A DNA stretch of 64,000 nt. Origin: Halomonas zincidurans B6 (GTDB lineage Bacteria; Pseudomonadota; Gammaproteobacteria; Pseudomonadales; Halomonadaceae). Location: contig NZ_JNCK01000001.1 in the NCBI RefSeq assembly GCF_000731955.1, positions 1,550,001 to 1,614,000 of the forward strand, given 5' to 3'. The notes under the pieces were generated by a model, which saw nothing but the letters and a program-made list of their open reading frames with translations, was not told the origin of the DNA and ran no database searches. Shown in pieces: positions 34,046 through 43,105 of this stretch; the stretch's first letter is position 1; each line of letters opens with the position of its first letter. The position numbers and the translations under genes are program-made.

Positions 34046-34924
34046 TCAACCCTTGACGGATCCCGCGGTCAGCCCGCGAACGAAATATTTGCCGGCCAGG
34101 ACATAGACCACCAGCGTCGGCAATGCGGCGATCATCGCCCCCGCCATATCGACGTTGTACTCCTTGACCCCGGTCGAGGTGTTGACCAGGTTGTTCAGCG
34201 CCACCGTCACCGGCTGCGAGTCGAACCCGGCGAAGGCCACCCCGAACAGGAAATCGTTCCAGATCTGGGTGAACTGCCAGATCACCGACACGGTGATGAT
34301 CGGCCCCGAAACCGGTAGCAGAATCCGCCAGAAGATCCGGAAGAACCCGGCACCGTCGAGCTTGGCGGCGGAGATCATCTCATCGGGAACCGAGACGTAA
34401 TAGTTGCGGAAGAACAGCGTGGTGAAGGCGATGCCGTAGACCACGTGGACCAGCACCAGGCCGCTCGTCGAGCTCGCCAGACCCAGCCAGCCGAGCGTTC
34501 GGGCCATCGGCATCAGCACCACCTGGAACGGGATGAAGCAGCCGAACAGCAGCAGCGCGAAGCACAGGTTGGCGCCACGAAAGCGCCACTTGGTCAGCGC
34601 ATAGCCGTTGAGCGCACCGACCAGCGTGGAGATTGCCACGGCCGGGATCGCGATGCTCAGCGAGTTCAAGAAGTAACCCGACAGACCCTCGCAGCGCATA
34701 CCGGTGCAGGCCGTGCCCCAGGCCTTGGCCCAGGCCGCGAACGTCAGCGAGTCCGGCAATGACAGCAGTGCGCCGGCACGGATCTCCTCGAGCGGCTTGA
34801 TCGAGGTCAGCAGCATCACCACCAGCGGCAACAGATAAACCAGCGCCATTACCGTCAGCAGTGCATAGAGCCCCGCGCGCAGCAGGCGGGCGCCTGGGGT
34901 GCGGCGCCGAATGACGTTATCCAT
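34046..34924 (-). CDS. Sugar ABC transporter permease (MalG/GtsC-like)
   Basis: 292 residues with six membrane segments, first at about 18-40 (GLYALLTVMALVYLLPLVVM). The EAA loop that meets the ATPase reads EMISAAKLDGAGFFRIFWRI. The start overlaps the end of the partner permease gene by 8 bases. The periplasmic segment containing GTACTGMRCEGLSGYF, with two cysteines, resembles Pseudomonas GtsC. It belongs to the same four-gene importer operon. Confidence 0.92.
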   Translation of the reverse strand: MDNVIRRRTPGARLLRAGLYALLTVMALVYLLPLVVMLLTSIKPLEEIRAGALLSLPDSLTFAAWAKAWGTACTGMRCEGLSGYFLNSLSIAIPAVAISTLVGALNGYALTKWRFRGANLCFALLLFGCFIPFQVVLMPMARTLGWLGLASSTSGLVLVHVVYGIAFTTLFFRNYYVSVPDEMISAAKLDGAGFFRIFWRILLPVSGPIITVSVIWQFTQIWNDFLFGVAFAGFDSQPVTVALNNLVNTSTGVKEYNVDMAGAMIAALPTLVVYVLAGKYFVRGLTAGSVKG

Positions 34925-35846
34925 GCTTGCGCCCTCGCAGTTCGGAATACAGATACGGCACCAGGATCGCCAGCACCCCGGCGAGCATCATGATCGCGCT
35001 GGCCGAGCCCAGGCCGATCTGCCCGCGAGTGAAGGTGTAGGCGTACATGAAGGTCGCCGGCAGGTCGGTGGCATAGCCCGGGCCGCCGCCGGTCAGCGCC
35101 ATGACCAGGTCGAAGCTCTTGATGGCGATATGCGCGAGTATCATCACCGCACTGAACACCACCGGTCGCAGGCAGGGAATCACGATCCGCCAGTAGACCT
35201 TCACCAGGCTCGCGCCATCCAGCGCCGCGGCCTTGAACAGGCTGTCGTCGATGCTGCGCAGCCCGGCCAGGAACAGCGCCATGACGAAGCCCGAGGCCTG
35301 CCACACGGCGGCGATCACCAGTGCATAGATGGCCATGTCCGGGTTGACCAGCCAGTCGAAGGTGAAGTCCTCGAACCCCCAACCGCGGACCAGCGACTCG
35401 ATGCCCAGGCCGGGGTTGAGGATCCAGCGCCATACCACCCCGGTGACGATCAGCGACAGCGCCATGGGATAGAGATAGATGGTGCGCAGCACGCCCTCCT
35501 GGCGGATGCGCTGGTCGAGCAGAATCGCCAGCATCAGCCCGATGAACAGGCAGATGACGATGAACAATCCACCGAAGATCACCAGATTGGTGGCGGCGAC
35601 GTTCCAGCGTTCGTTGGCAAACAACCGGGCATATTGCGCGAAGCCGACGAAATCGTACCGGGGCAGCATACCCGAGCTGGTCAGCGACAGAATGAACGTC
35701 CACAGCATGTAGCCGTAGACGAAGAACAGCGCCACCGCAAGGGAGGGCGCCACCACCAGGCGCGGCAATACCCGTTCCAGGGTACCGGACAGCGAATGCC
35801 GGCCCGCGTTCGCGCGCCGGCGCGGCAGAGAATCGGTGTGCGACAT
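34917..35846 (-). CDS. Sugar ABC transporter permease (MalF/GtsB-like)
   Basis: 309 residues from ATG 35846, which has AAGGACAC at SD distance; the open frame extends upstream into the shadow of the binding-protein gene. Six membrane helices, the first at about 33-55 (SLAVALFFVYGYMLWTFILS). The EAA loop reads LFKAAALDGASLVKVYWRIV, and GGPGYATDLPATFMYAYTF is a CUT1 permease mark. It follows the binding-protein gene after 64 bases. Confidence 0.92.
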   Translation of the reverse strand: MSHTDSLPRRRANAGRHSLSGTLERVLPRLVVAPSLAVALFFVYGYMLWTFILSLTSSGMLPRYDFVGFAQYARLFANERWNVAATNLVIFGGLFIVICLFIGLMLAILLDQRIRQEGVLRTIYLYPMALSLIVTGVVWRWILNPGLGIESLVRGWGFEDFTFDWLVNPDMAIYALVIAAVWQASGFVMALFLAGLRSIDDSLFKAAALDGASLVKVYWRIVIPCLRPVVFSAVMILAHIAIKSFDLVMALTGGGPGYATDLPATFMYAYTFTRGQIGLGSASAIMMLAGVLAILVPYLYSELRGRKHG

Positions 35847-35910
35847 CGGAGTGTCCTTGAAGGCAACGACAACGAGCCGCCGCTCGCCGAGGGCAAGCGG
35901 CGGCGGCAGG

Positions 35911-37164
35911 TCAGCCTGCGGCGCGAACCGCGCTGGCCAGACGCTCGGCGGCGGTTTCAGCCGCCATCTCGGGATCATTGAAGAAGTTGGTGATCGCGTC
36001 GAAGACCGCTCCCTGAACGCTCGCCGACACCGCCATGCCATGCGCCAGGCTGGGCAGCAGGCCGTTGCCCTCGCTGGCCGCATCGAAGGCCTTGCGCGAT
36101 TCCTTGGCACAGCTATCGAAGCCTTCCAGCGGCACGTCGAGGCGCACCGGAATCGAGCCCTTGGTCTTGTTGAAGGTAGTCTGAAAGTCCTTGGACAGGA
36201 TCAGGCTGGCCAGATCCTGCTGGGCCTGCTTCTTGCCTTCGCTATCGACCTTGAACATGGCGAAACTGTCGACGTTGTAGGAGAACATGTGCTCGGTCAT
36301 CGGCGCTGCTTCACACAGGTAATCCTCGCCGGCGGTCAGGCCGGCGGCGGTGAATTCGCCCTTGGCCCAGTCGCCCATGATCTGCATCGCCGCCTCGCCG
36401 TTGATGACCATCGAGGTCGCCTGGTTCCAGTCCCGTCCGGCGATGTTGGGATCCATGGTCCCGCGCAGCTTCTTGAAGGTCTTCAGCGACTCGATCATGG
36501 TGTCGCTGGTCAACGCCTCGGGGTCGAGTTCGACGAAGGCCTTGCGGTAGAAGTCCGCGCCACCGATCCCCATCATCACCACCTCGAAGACGGTCGCGTC
36601 CTGCCACGGCTGGCCGCCGTGCGCCAGCGGGATGAATCCAGCCTCGCGAATCTTCTTGGCGTCGGCGAAGAACTCGTCCCAGGTGCTCGGCAAGCCATCG
36701 ATGCCGGCTTTCGCCAGGACCTCGGGATTGGCCCAAAGCCAGTTGACCCGGTGGATATTGACCGGCACCGCAGCGTACTTGCCATCGACCTTGTTATCGG
36801 CGGCGAGCTGCGCAGGCAGGAAGGAATCCCAGTCTTCCTGCTTGGCGATCGGGTCGATATTGCCCAGAAAGCCCATCTCGCCCCACTCCTGGATCAGCGG
36901 TCCCTTGATCTGGGCCACCGCCGGCGGGTTACCGGAAATCGCCCGCGACTTGAGTACCGTCATGGCGCTGTCGCCACCACCACCGGCCACGGCAAAGTCC
37001 TTCCAGGTATGCCCTTTCGCCTCCAGCTTCTCCTTGAGCATGTTGGCCGCCTTGGCCTCTCCGCCCGAGGTCCACCAATGCAGCACCTCGATTTCGGCGG
37101 CCTGAGCCTGTGTGACGGCGACGGCCAATGCCGCACCGGCGGCCAGCGTATGGATCTTGTTCAT
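35911..37164 (-). CDS. Sugar-binding periplasmic protein (GtsA-like, probable glucose)
   Basis: 417 residues from ATG 37164 with GGAG upstream and a signal peptide (TLAAGAALAVAVTQAQAAE). The mature start EIEVLHWWTSGGEAKAANML, the loop AGGGGDSAMTVLKSRAISGN and the segment PVNIHRVNWLWANPEVLAKA are characteristic of the Pseudomonas glucose/mannose-binding protein GtsA. It is the first gene of the importer operon. Three further in-frame ATG codons lie upstream in a tandem repeat, but starting there would place a polar MTT-rich tail before the signal peptide. Glucose is inferred; mannose or glucosylglycerol are possible. Confidence 0.9.
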   Translation of the reverse strand: MNKIHTLAAGAALAVAVTQAQAAEIEVLHWWTSGGEAKAANMLKEKLEAKGHTWKDFAVAGGGGDSAMTVLKSRAISGNPPAVAQIKGPLIQEWGEMGFLGNIDPIAKQEDWDSFLPAQLAADNKVDGKYAAVPVNIHRVNWLWANPEVLAKAGIDGLPSTWDEFFADAKKIREAGFIPLAHGGQPWQDATVFEVVMMGIGGADFYRKAFVELDPEALTSDTMIESLKTFKKLRGTMDPNIAGRDWNQATSMVINGEAAMQIMGDWAKGEFTAAGLTAGEDYLCEAAPMTEHMFSYNVDSFAMFKVDSEGKKQAQQDLASLILSKDFQTTFNKTKGSIPVRLDVPLEGFDSCAKESRKAFDAASEGNGLLPSLAHGMAVSASVQGAVFDAITNFFNDPEMAAETAAERLASAVRAAG

Positions 37165-37180
37165 GGCGTGTGACTCCGGG

Positions 37181-37207
37181 GTTGTCATGGTTGTCATGGT
37201 TGTCATG
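37181..37207. repeat. Three tandem GTTGTCATG units in the leader of the sugar-binding protein gene
   Basis: Three perfect 9-bp copies are contiguous. On the minus strand each reads CATGACAAC, so each supplies an ATG in frame with the downstream gene (Met-Thr-Thr repeated). The Shine-Dalgarno used by the annotated start lies between this repeat and ATG 37164. A related TTGTCATGG occurs twice near the response-regulator start at about 39607-39629. Confidence 0.9.
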
Positions 37208-37442
37208 AATTGTTTACACGGAATGACCACGAGGCAGCGAAGCCTCGCCTGCCGAGAAACCGCGAGTCGACGAGAGGGTCGGCGGGGAACATGGCGGATC
37301 CTGCAAGCGTGTCGTCCTGTTGTGATTGTCATACGGCGCTGGCATAACGCCTCAGCAGACACTAGCGCATATTGCCGGTCCCGCGGATTACCAAAGGCTG
37401 CAAAGCATTGCCGAATCTTACAAAGGTGTAATAAACGCACTT

Positions 37443-38900
37443 TCAGCAGGGCAGGCGAAGCACCACCCGCAGACCGCCGGCAGGCGCCTGATCGAGGCCA
37501 ATATCCCCCCCATGCGCATGCGCAATGTGGCGAGCGATCGACAGTCCCAGGCCGCTTCCGCCGGTATGCCGGCTACGCGAAGGCTCAAGGCGCACGAACG
37601 GCTCGAATACGCGTTCGCGCTGGTCGACGGGGATGCCCGGACCATCGTCGCTGAACGTGACTTGCGCCATGCCCGCCTCACGATCCAGCGAGACCTCGAC
37701 GCGCTCGCCGTAGAAAACCGCGTTCTCCAGCAGATTGCCCAGACAGCGCTTGAGCGCCAGCGGCTTGGCCTCGATCATCCCCGCGCTGCCCTGCACGCCG
37801 ATCGTCTCGCCGAAGATGGCCAGCTCATCCACCAGGGCGGCGACCAGCGCGTCGAGGTCGACTGGCTCGGTCCGCTCGTGCAGATCGAGGCCTTTCACCG
37901 ACGCCAGTGCGCCCTTGACCAGCTGGTCCAGCTCGTCGAGGGTGCGCACGAAGGCCTCGCGCTGACGGGAGTCGGCGAGCATCTCGGCACGCAAGCGCAA
38001 CCGGGTAATGGGCGTCTTGAGGTCATGCGAGATTGCCGAGAACAGCCGCTCGCGCTCGTCGACCTGCCGGCGGATCCGCTCGCTCATGCGGTTGAACGCG
38101 GCGGCGGTGTCGCGCAACTCCCGCGGACCCCGCTCGGCCAGCGGCGGCGACTCGAGATCATCGCCCAGCTGCCGGGCCGCGCGCGCCAGCACCGAGAGAG
38201 GCCGGGTCAGCCAGCGAATTCCCAGCAGCGCCAGGCCGACCACCGTCAACAGCACCGCCAGGGAAACGAACAACCGGTCGCCCGAAAACCACGTCGGCCC
38301 ATCCAGCAAGCCGGCAATCGGCAGCGTGGTCGCTACATACAGCCAGCTATCGGCCTCGAGCGGCATCTGCACCACCAGAATCGGCGTCGACAAGGGCGCC
38401 ATGGCCAGGCTGTGATTCGCCCAGTGGGCCGGCAATTCGGTCAACGGCACTTCATTGTTGAAGACCTTGAGATCCTCAGGTTGCGAAAAGCCGATATACA
38501 GTTCCCGACGGCCCAGTTTCCGCTCCAGCCCCTCGCGCAGATTGCCGGCGACCAGCTCCCGGGCACGGCCGCCATCGGTTGGCTCCAGGGCGATGCGGTG
38601 ATCGTTGACGCTGACGAAAAAGCGCGTGCCGCCCATGTCGCGCAGTTGATCAAGAACGATGTGTCGATACTCGTAGGGCAACGAGCGGAAATAGCGTACC
38701 GTCGCCGCCAGGCTCTCGGCCAGGTTGCGTGACAGGCTGTCCAGTTGCGCCAGACGCTCGCGGTCCTGTTGCCAGCTCCACAGGCTGTAACTGGTCACCT
38801 GCGCGCCGAGCACGCCGAGCAACATGATCAATACGAAGCGTCCGCGCAGGGTACGGGGACGCAACCAGGCTCTCTCCCCGGCCCGAAGCCTGCCTTTCAC
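37443..38900 (-). CDS. Sensor histidine kinase (GtrS-like, sugar-responsive)
   Basis: 485 residues from GTG 38900, which overlaps the response-regulator stop as GTGA; a longer open frame upstream is the shadow of that gene. A membrane segment at about 20-40 (FVLIMLLGVLGAQVTSYSLW), a periplasmic sensor of about 180 residues and a second segment near 240-260 precede a HAMP region. The phosphoacceptor is the His in FSAISHDLKTPITRLRLRAE (about residue 292). N box LGNLLENAVFYGE, G1 FSDDGPGIP and G2 GGSGLGLSIARHIA are intact. Its position by the sugar importer matches GtrS/GltR control of glucose uptake in Pseudomonas. Confidence 0.9.
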   Translation of the reverse strand: MKGRLRAGERAWLRPRTLRGRFVLIMLLGVLGAQVTSYSLWSWQQDRERLAQLDSLSRNLAESLAATVRYFRSLPYEYRHIVLDQLRDMGGTRFFVSVNDHRIALEPTDGGRARELVAGNLREGLERKLGRRELYIGFSQPEDLKVFNNEVPLTELPAHWANHSLAMAPLSTPILVVQMPLEADSWLYVATTLPIAGLLDGPTWFSGDRLFVSLAVLLTVVGLALLGIRWLTRPLSVLARAARQLGDDLESPPLAERGPRELRDTAAAFNRMSERIRRQVDERERLFSAISHDLKTPITRLRLRAEMLADSRQREAFVRTLDELDQLVKGALASVKGLDLHERTEPVDLDALVAALVDELAIFGETIGVQGSAGMIEAKPLALKRCLGNLLENAVFYGERVEVSLDREAGMAQVTFSDDGPGIPVDQRERVFEPFVRLEPSRSRHTGGSGLGLSIARHIAHAHGGDIGLDQAPAGGLRVVLRLPC

Positions 38901-39610
38901 CCCAGCGTTTCCACCGGCGCGGCGAGCACGTAGCCTGCCCCTCGCACGGTGCGGATCAGTTGCGAGTGCTGGGCGTCCTCGCCGAGGCGCTGGCGTAGCC
39001 GGCAAATGTGCACGTCGATCGAACGATCCAGCGGCGGCGCCCGCCTTCCCCGGCTCAGGTCGTAGAGCCGCTCGCGGGACAGTACCTGCTCGGGATGATC
39101 GAGAAAGACCCTCAAGAGCAGATAGTCGGCCCCCGACAGCGCACTGCGCTGGCCGTCATGGTCGATCAGTTCGCGGGTGATGCGATCGAGTTGCCAACTA
39201 CCGAACCGCACCAGCCGGGCCGATTCCATCGGCGCCACGCGGACACGCCGCAGCACGGCCTTGATGCGCGCCAGCAATTCGCGCGGGTTGAAGGGCTTCG
39301 CCAGATAATCGTCGGCGCCCAGTTCCAGACCGAGAATCCGGTCGGTCTCGTCGGCGCTGGCGGTCAGCATGATGATTGGTACATTGCTGGTGCGACGCAA
39401 ATCCCGGCACAACGACAAGCCGTCCTCGCCGGGCATCATGATATCCATGACCAGCAAATCGGGCTTTTCCCGTCGCATCAAGTCATACAGCGCGTCGCCA
39501 TCTTCAGCGAGCAGCGCGCAATAGCCATGCCGTTCGAGATAGTCCTTGAGCAGTTCGCGAATCTCGCGATCGTCGTCGACCACCACTACCGTCGAAACAT
39601 TGATTGTCAT
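38897..39610 (-). CDS. OmpR-family response regulator (GltR-like)
   Basis: 237 residues. The receiver has acidic residues VVVVDDDREI, the phosphorylated Asp56 in LLVMDIMMPGEDG, the Thr in IIMLTASADE and the Lys in DDYLAKPF. A winged-helix DNA-binding domain at about 135-232 ends with the OmpR mark IRTVRGAGYVLA. The kinase gene overlaps its stop. A probable target is the adjacent sugar importer operon, by analogy with GltR. The 257 bases upstream to lhgO hold no gene; they contain its leader with two TTGTCATGG copies. Confidence 0.93.
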   Translation of the reverse strand: MTINVSTVVVVDDDREIRELLKDYLERHGYCALLAEDGDALYDLMRREKPDLLVMDIMMPGEDGLSLCRDLRRTSNVPIIMLTASADETDRILGLELGADDYLAKPFNPRELLARIKAVLRRVRVAPMESARLVRFGSWQLDRITRELIDHDGQRSALSGADYLLLRVFLDHPEQVLSRERLYDLSRGRRAPPLDRSIDVHICRLRQRLGEDAQHSQLIRTVRGAGYVLAAPVETLG

Positions 39611-39867
39611 GGTGAGAGGTTGTCATGGTAAGAGGGGGTTCCTTGCGAACCGGCCGGCAAAGAAGGTCGTTATCGCCCCGGGCATTGTTATCGATTGTTG
39701 GTATCCGATCATGCGGCGCGCTACCGGGAGCATCAAGCGCCGGGTGGGAAAGCGCGACCAAAGTGGTAGATTACAATGATCAAGAGCGTCGCTGCACAAA
39801 CGGTGATCGATCGCGGCAAGTTGGTTCCGATACGCAACGGCAACGTTCAGCTGTAGCCCTTCGCAGC

Positions 39868-41064
39868 TCACGTTTCGAGCAGTTCCTTGACCTTGGCGAC
39901 CACGTGCGCGCCGATGGGGATCGCCGAGGTCGCCGCCGGCGACGGCGCGTTGCAGACGTTGACGGTGCGCTTGGTATTGACGAAACGAAAGTCGTCGATC
40001 AGCTTGCCATCGTCGGACACCGCCTGGGCACGCACCCCGGCCGGGTACGGCTGAAGATCCTCGAGGGCCAGGCTAGGGCAATACTTGCGCACCTGTTGCA
40101 GATAGCCCTTCTTGAACAGCGAGTTCTTCATCTCGACCATGCCGGGCCGCAGATTGGCCATGAGCACCTTGAGCACGCCCGGGTTGGCAAGCATCGTCAG
40201 GCTATCGCGCAACGATACGTCACGCTTGTGATAACCCTCGCGCTTGAAGGCCAGCACGGCGTTGGGGCCCACCGTCACGCTGCCATCGATCATGCGCGTG
40301 AGATGCACGCCGAGAAACGGCATCGACGGATCGGGAATCGGATAGATCAGGTGGTTGACGATGTCATTGTGAACCGGAGGCAATCGATAGTACTCGCCAC
40401 GGAACGGGCAGATCGTGAAACCGGGCTTGACGCCCAGCATGCGCACCACGCGATCGGCCATCAAGCCGGCACAGGAGATCAACTGGCGGGTGGTGAAACT
40501 GCCCTGCGAAGTCTCCACCACGACTTCCTCGCGACGCTCCTCGAGCCCGGTCACCGCCGTCGCGAAGCGCAGCTCGCCGCCGGCCGCCTCGAAACGCTCG
40601 CCCATCGCCGCCGCCACCCGGGCGTAATCGACGATGCCGCTGGACGGCACGAAGATGCCGCCGACGCCGGTGATATTGGGTTCCCGCTCGCGCAGCGCTT
40701 CGGCCGACAGCCACTCCCGCTCCAGGCCATTGGCCGCGGTGCGCTCCCAGAGTGCCTGCATGCGCTGCAGCTCGAGCTCGTTGGTCGCCACCAGCAGTTT
40801 GCCGCATACCGCGAAGGGAATCGCGTGCTCCTCGCAGAACGCCTTGGTCGCGCGATTGCCCTCCAGGCAGAAACGCGCCTTGTGGCTGCCTGGCGTGTAG
40901 TAGACGCCGGCATGGATGACGCCGCTGTTGTGGCCGGTCTGGTGCTGTGCCGGCCCGCTTTCCTTCTCGATTACCAGCATGCGCCGGCCGGGATAGGCCT
41001 TGATCAACTGCATCGCGGTGGAAAGGCCGAGAATGCCGCCACCGATGATGATGAAATCGTACAC
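39868..41064 (-). CDS. lhgO: L-2-hydroxyglutarate oxidase LhgO
   Basis: 398 residues from GTG 41064 (VYDFIIIGGGILGLSTAMQL), with AGAGGCG upstream; the open frame continues to 41139 without similarity. FAD-dependent DAO-family enzyme that oxidises L-2-hydroxyglutarate to 2-oxoglutarate and passes electrons to the quinone pool. The GxGxxG nucleotide fold opens the protein, HNSGVIHAGVYYTPGSHKA is the LhgO hallmark, and C-terminal PAGVRAQAVSDDGKLIDDF and NAPSPAATSAIPIG close the FAD site. In E. coli lhgO is in the glutarate (glaH-lhgO-gabDTP) operon; here it is alone. Confidence 0.93.
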   Translation of the reverse strand: MYDFIIIGGGILGLSTAMQLIKAYPGRRMLVIEKESGPAQHQTGHNSGVIHAGVYYTPGSHKARFCLEGNRATKAFCEEHAIPFAVCGKLLVATNELELQRMQALWERTAANGLEREWLSAEALREREPNITGVGGIFVPSSGIVDYARVAAAMGERFEAAGGELRFATAVTGLEERREEVVVETSQGSFTTRQLISCAGLMADRVVRMLGVKPGFTICPFRGEYYRLPPVHNDIVNHLIYPIPDPSMPFLGVHLTRMIDGSVTVGPNAVLAFKREGYHKRDVSLRDSLTMLANPGVLKVLMANLRPGMVEMKNSLFKKGYLQQVRKYCPSLALEDLQPYPAGVRAQAVSDDGKLIDDFRFVNTKRTVNVCNAPSPAATSAIPIGAHVVAKVKELLET

Positions 41065-41287
41065 GTGCGCCTCTGCGTCGGGGTTGTGCCAGAACGACGA
41101 GTCTATCCTATTAGCGGTTGCGCGCGGCCGCCATAGCATGGGCTTCCAGCCCCCTCGCTCTGGAAGCGGGCACCGCCAGAGACTGGCATCCGCTACCCGC
41201 TTTCCCGGCTGGCTTGACTTTCCCCGGCGGGGTCACGAGGATTGTCGATCCTGAAAAATTCTTAAATTAAGCTTATCAAGTGAAACC

Positions 41288-42007
41288 ATGACCTTTCACC
41301 GAGTCAGCCTGGGCGGCGTGGCGCGCTGGTACCTGATACGCAATCTCGCCTCGTTGCCGGCCAAGACGTCACTGAGCCACCCGGCGGCGATGGAAACACT
41401 CGAGCAGGTCGGCAGTAGCGCCTTTTATCTCGATGAAGCCGGCGGCTCGCTGTACAAGCTGGTTCGCGACAAGTACGACTGGCGCAAGCAGACCGTAAAG
41501 TGGCTATTGCGCGAGCTTCTCGACAAGCGGTTAAGCGGACGTATTGCCGCCGCGCGGGAATACCGCAGCAACCGTATCATTCGCCGCGCCGGATTGCGGA
41601 CGATTTCCTGCAGGGCCTACGGGATAGCGCTCAACCCCTGCAATCCGCTGGGTTCGTTGTATGCCATGGAGTATCTCGACGAGGCCCGTTCGGGCGAGCG
41701 GCATTTCCTTGCCCAGGATGCAGCCGGGCGGCGCGATTTCCTTCTACGCATGTGCGATGAAGCCCTGCAGTTGATCGCTCACGGTTATACCCACCGCGAC
41801 TTTCATTTCGGCAACGTGCTGGTCGATACCCGGGGCGAACTGATCTGGATCGACACGCATGTGCGCCGGCTTCCGCGCGAGCATGCGCGACGCCAGGCCT
41901 GCCTCGAGGCGATGCTCAGCCCGACCAAGCTGAAGGGCGAGCAGTATCGGCAACTCGCCCTCGAACACATCCGCAGCGCGCTGGAAAACACAAAGGGCCC
42001 TGTATGA
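41288..42007 (+). CDS. InaA/KdkA-type lipopolysaccharide kinase-like protein
   Basis: 239 residues. The eukaryotic-like kinase fold of the LPS core heptose/Kdo kinase group (WaaP, KdkA, InaA) is shown by GYTHRDFHFGNVLVDTRGEL, the catalytic HxD and metal-binding Asn, near residues 166-185, and by LIWIDTHVRRLPREHARR, where the usual DFG Asp appears as WIDTH. The N-terminal part has LYKLVRDKYDWRKQTVK with the probable ATP-binding Lys. The gene overlaps the following glycosyltransferase gene (ATGA), suggesting both modify the same cell-surface glycan. The exact acceptor is unknown. Confidence 0.82.
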   Translation: MTFHRVSLGGVARWYLIRNLASLPAKTSLSHPAAMETLEQVGSSAFYLDEAGGSLYKLVRDKYDWRKQTVKWLLRELLDKRLSGRIAAAREYRSNRIIRRAGLRTISCRAYGIALNPCNPLGSLYAMEYLDEARSGERHFLAQDAAGRRDFLLRMCDEALQLIAHGYTHRDFHFGNVLVDTRGELIWIDTHVRRLPREHARRQACLEAMLSPTKLKGEQYRQLALEHIRSALENTKGPV

Positions 42008-43074
42008 CCAGCAAACGCTTCGCCTTCGTCATCGAGGATCTCTATGCAGGAGGCGCCGAGAAATCGCTGCTCTATACCGCCGATGGGCTACGCCAGCGCG
42101 GCAACCAGGTCACGGTCTTCATCCTGCGCGAACGGATCGAGCACCGCATCCCCGAAGGGCTGGAGATCGTCAATCTCGAAGCCGTCAACCGCTTCACCAA
42201 ACTGTTCTCGAACCCGCTGGTCGAGCAGTGGCAGGCGCGGCGCATCGCCCGCGCCCTGGATGCCTTCGCCCCCGACACGATCATTTCCTGCTCCTGCGAC
42301 AAGATCACCCGTCACCTGCGCTACCCGAACCTGCATTTCTGGATCAAGAGCGACATGTCGGCCAAGTTCAGCGACCCCAGGCAGCGCGCCAAGGCTTTCG
42401 CCAAGGTGAACCGATTCTATACCGGGCGCAAGGTCATCGCCGTCTCTCAGGGGGTGAAGAACAATCTCATCGACGTCATCGGCTTGAAGGCCGGCGAGAT
42501 ATGCGCGATCTACAACCCTTACGAGCGGGAGCCGTTCCTGGCGATGGCCGACGAACCGGCGGCGCTGCCCGTGGGTGACTATCTCATCAATGTCGGCACC
42601 TACGAGCCGCGCAAGCGCCACGACAGGCTGCTGCGCGCCTACCAGGCCAGCGGCGTGAGCACACCGCTGATGCTGCTGGGCAAGGGCAAGGGCGACCAGG
42701 AGGCACGGCTGCGCGCCCTGATCGACGAGCTCGGCCTCACCGAGCGGGTCATCCTGCCCGGCTACCAGACCAACCCCTACCCGTTCATCCGCCACGCCAA
42801 GGCGCTGGTGCTGAGCTCGGATTCCGAAGGGCTGCCCCGGGCGCTGATCGAGGCACTGATGCTGGGCACGCCGGTGATCAGCGTCGACTGCCCTTCCGGC
42901 CCACGGGAAATTCTGCGCGGCACATTGGCTCCGTTTCTGGTAGCGCGGGAGGACGAGACCGCGCTCGCCGAAGCCATCGCCGCCATGGACGCAGCGCCGA
43001 TCGCGGTCACCGAAGAGCACTACCGGCCCTTTCTCAAAGAAACCGTGCTGCCACAGTTCGAAGCGCTGGAATAG
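42004..43074 (+). CDS. GT4-family glycosyltransferase
   Basis: 356 residues with GT-B architecture. The N-terminal VIEDLYAGGAEKSLLYTADG is the acceptor-side GGAE loop. The C-terminal donor domain begins near 195 (DYLINVGTYEPRKRHDRLLR) and contains SSDSEGLPRALIEALMLGTP, the EX7E donor-binding motif, and VISVDCPSGPREIL. It resembles WaaG/PglH-type enzymes of LPS core or polysaccharide assembly. It is coupled to the InaA-type kinase gene by a four-base overlap. A short inverted repeat CATTGC/GCAATG at 43077-43096 follows the stop and may act as a terminator between convergent genes. Confidence 0.9.
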   Translation: MTSKRFAFVIEDLYAGGAEKSLLYTADGLRQRGNQVTVFILRERIEHRIPEGLEIVNLEAVNRFTKLFSNPLVEQWQARRIARALDAFAPDTIISCSCDKITRHLRYPNLHFWIKSDMSAKFSDPRQRAKAFAKVNRFYTGRKVIAVSQGVKNNLIDVIGLKAGEICAIYNPYEREPFLAMADEPAALPVGDYLINVGTYEPRKRHDRLLRAYQASGVSTPLMLLGKGKGDQEARLRALIDELGLTERVILPGYQTNPYPFIRHAKALVLSSDSEGLPRALIEALMLGTPVISVDCPSGPREILRGTLAPFLVAREDETALAEAIAAMDAAPIAVTEEHYRPFLKETVLPQFEALE

Positions 43075-43105
43075 CCATTGCCCGGGCATGCAATGCCCCA
43101 GCAGT

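Noticed and set aside
37181..37207. CRISPR-like or operator array
   Set aside because: Three contiguous 9-bp copies have no spacers and encode in-frame Met-Thr-Thr; they fit a simple tandem repeat.
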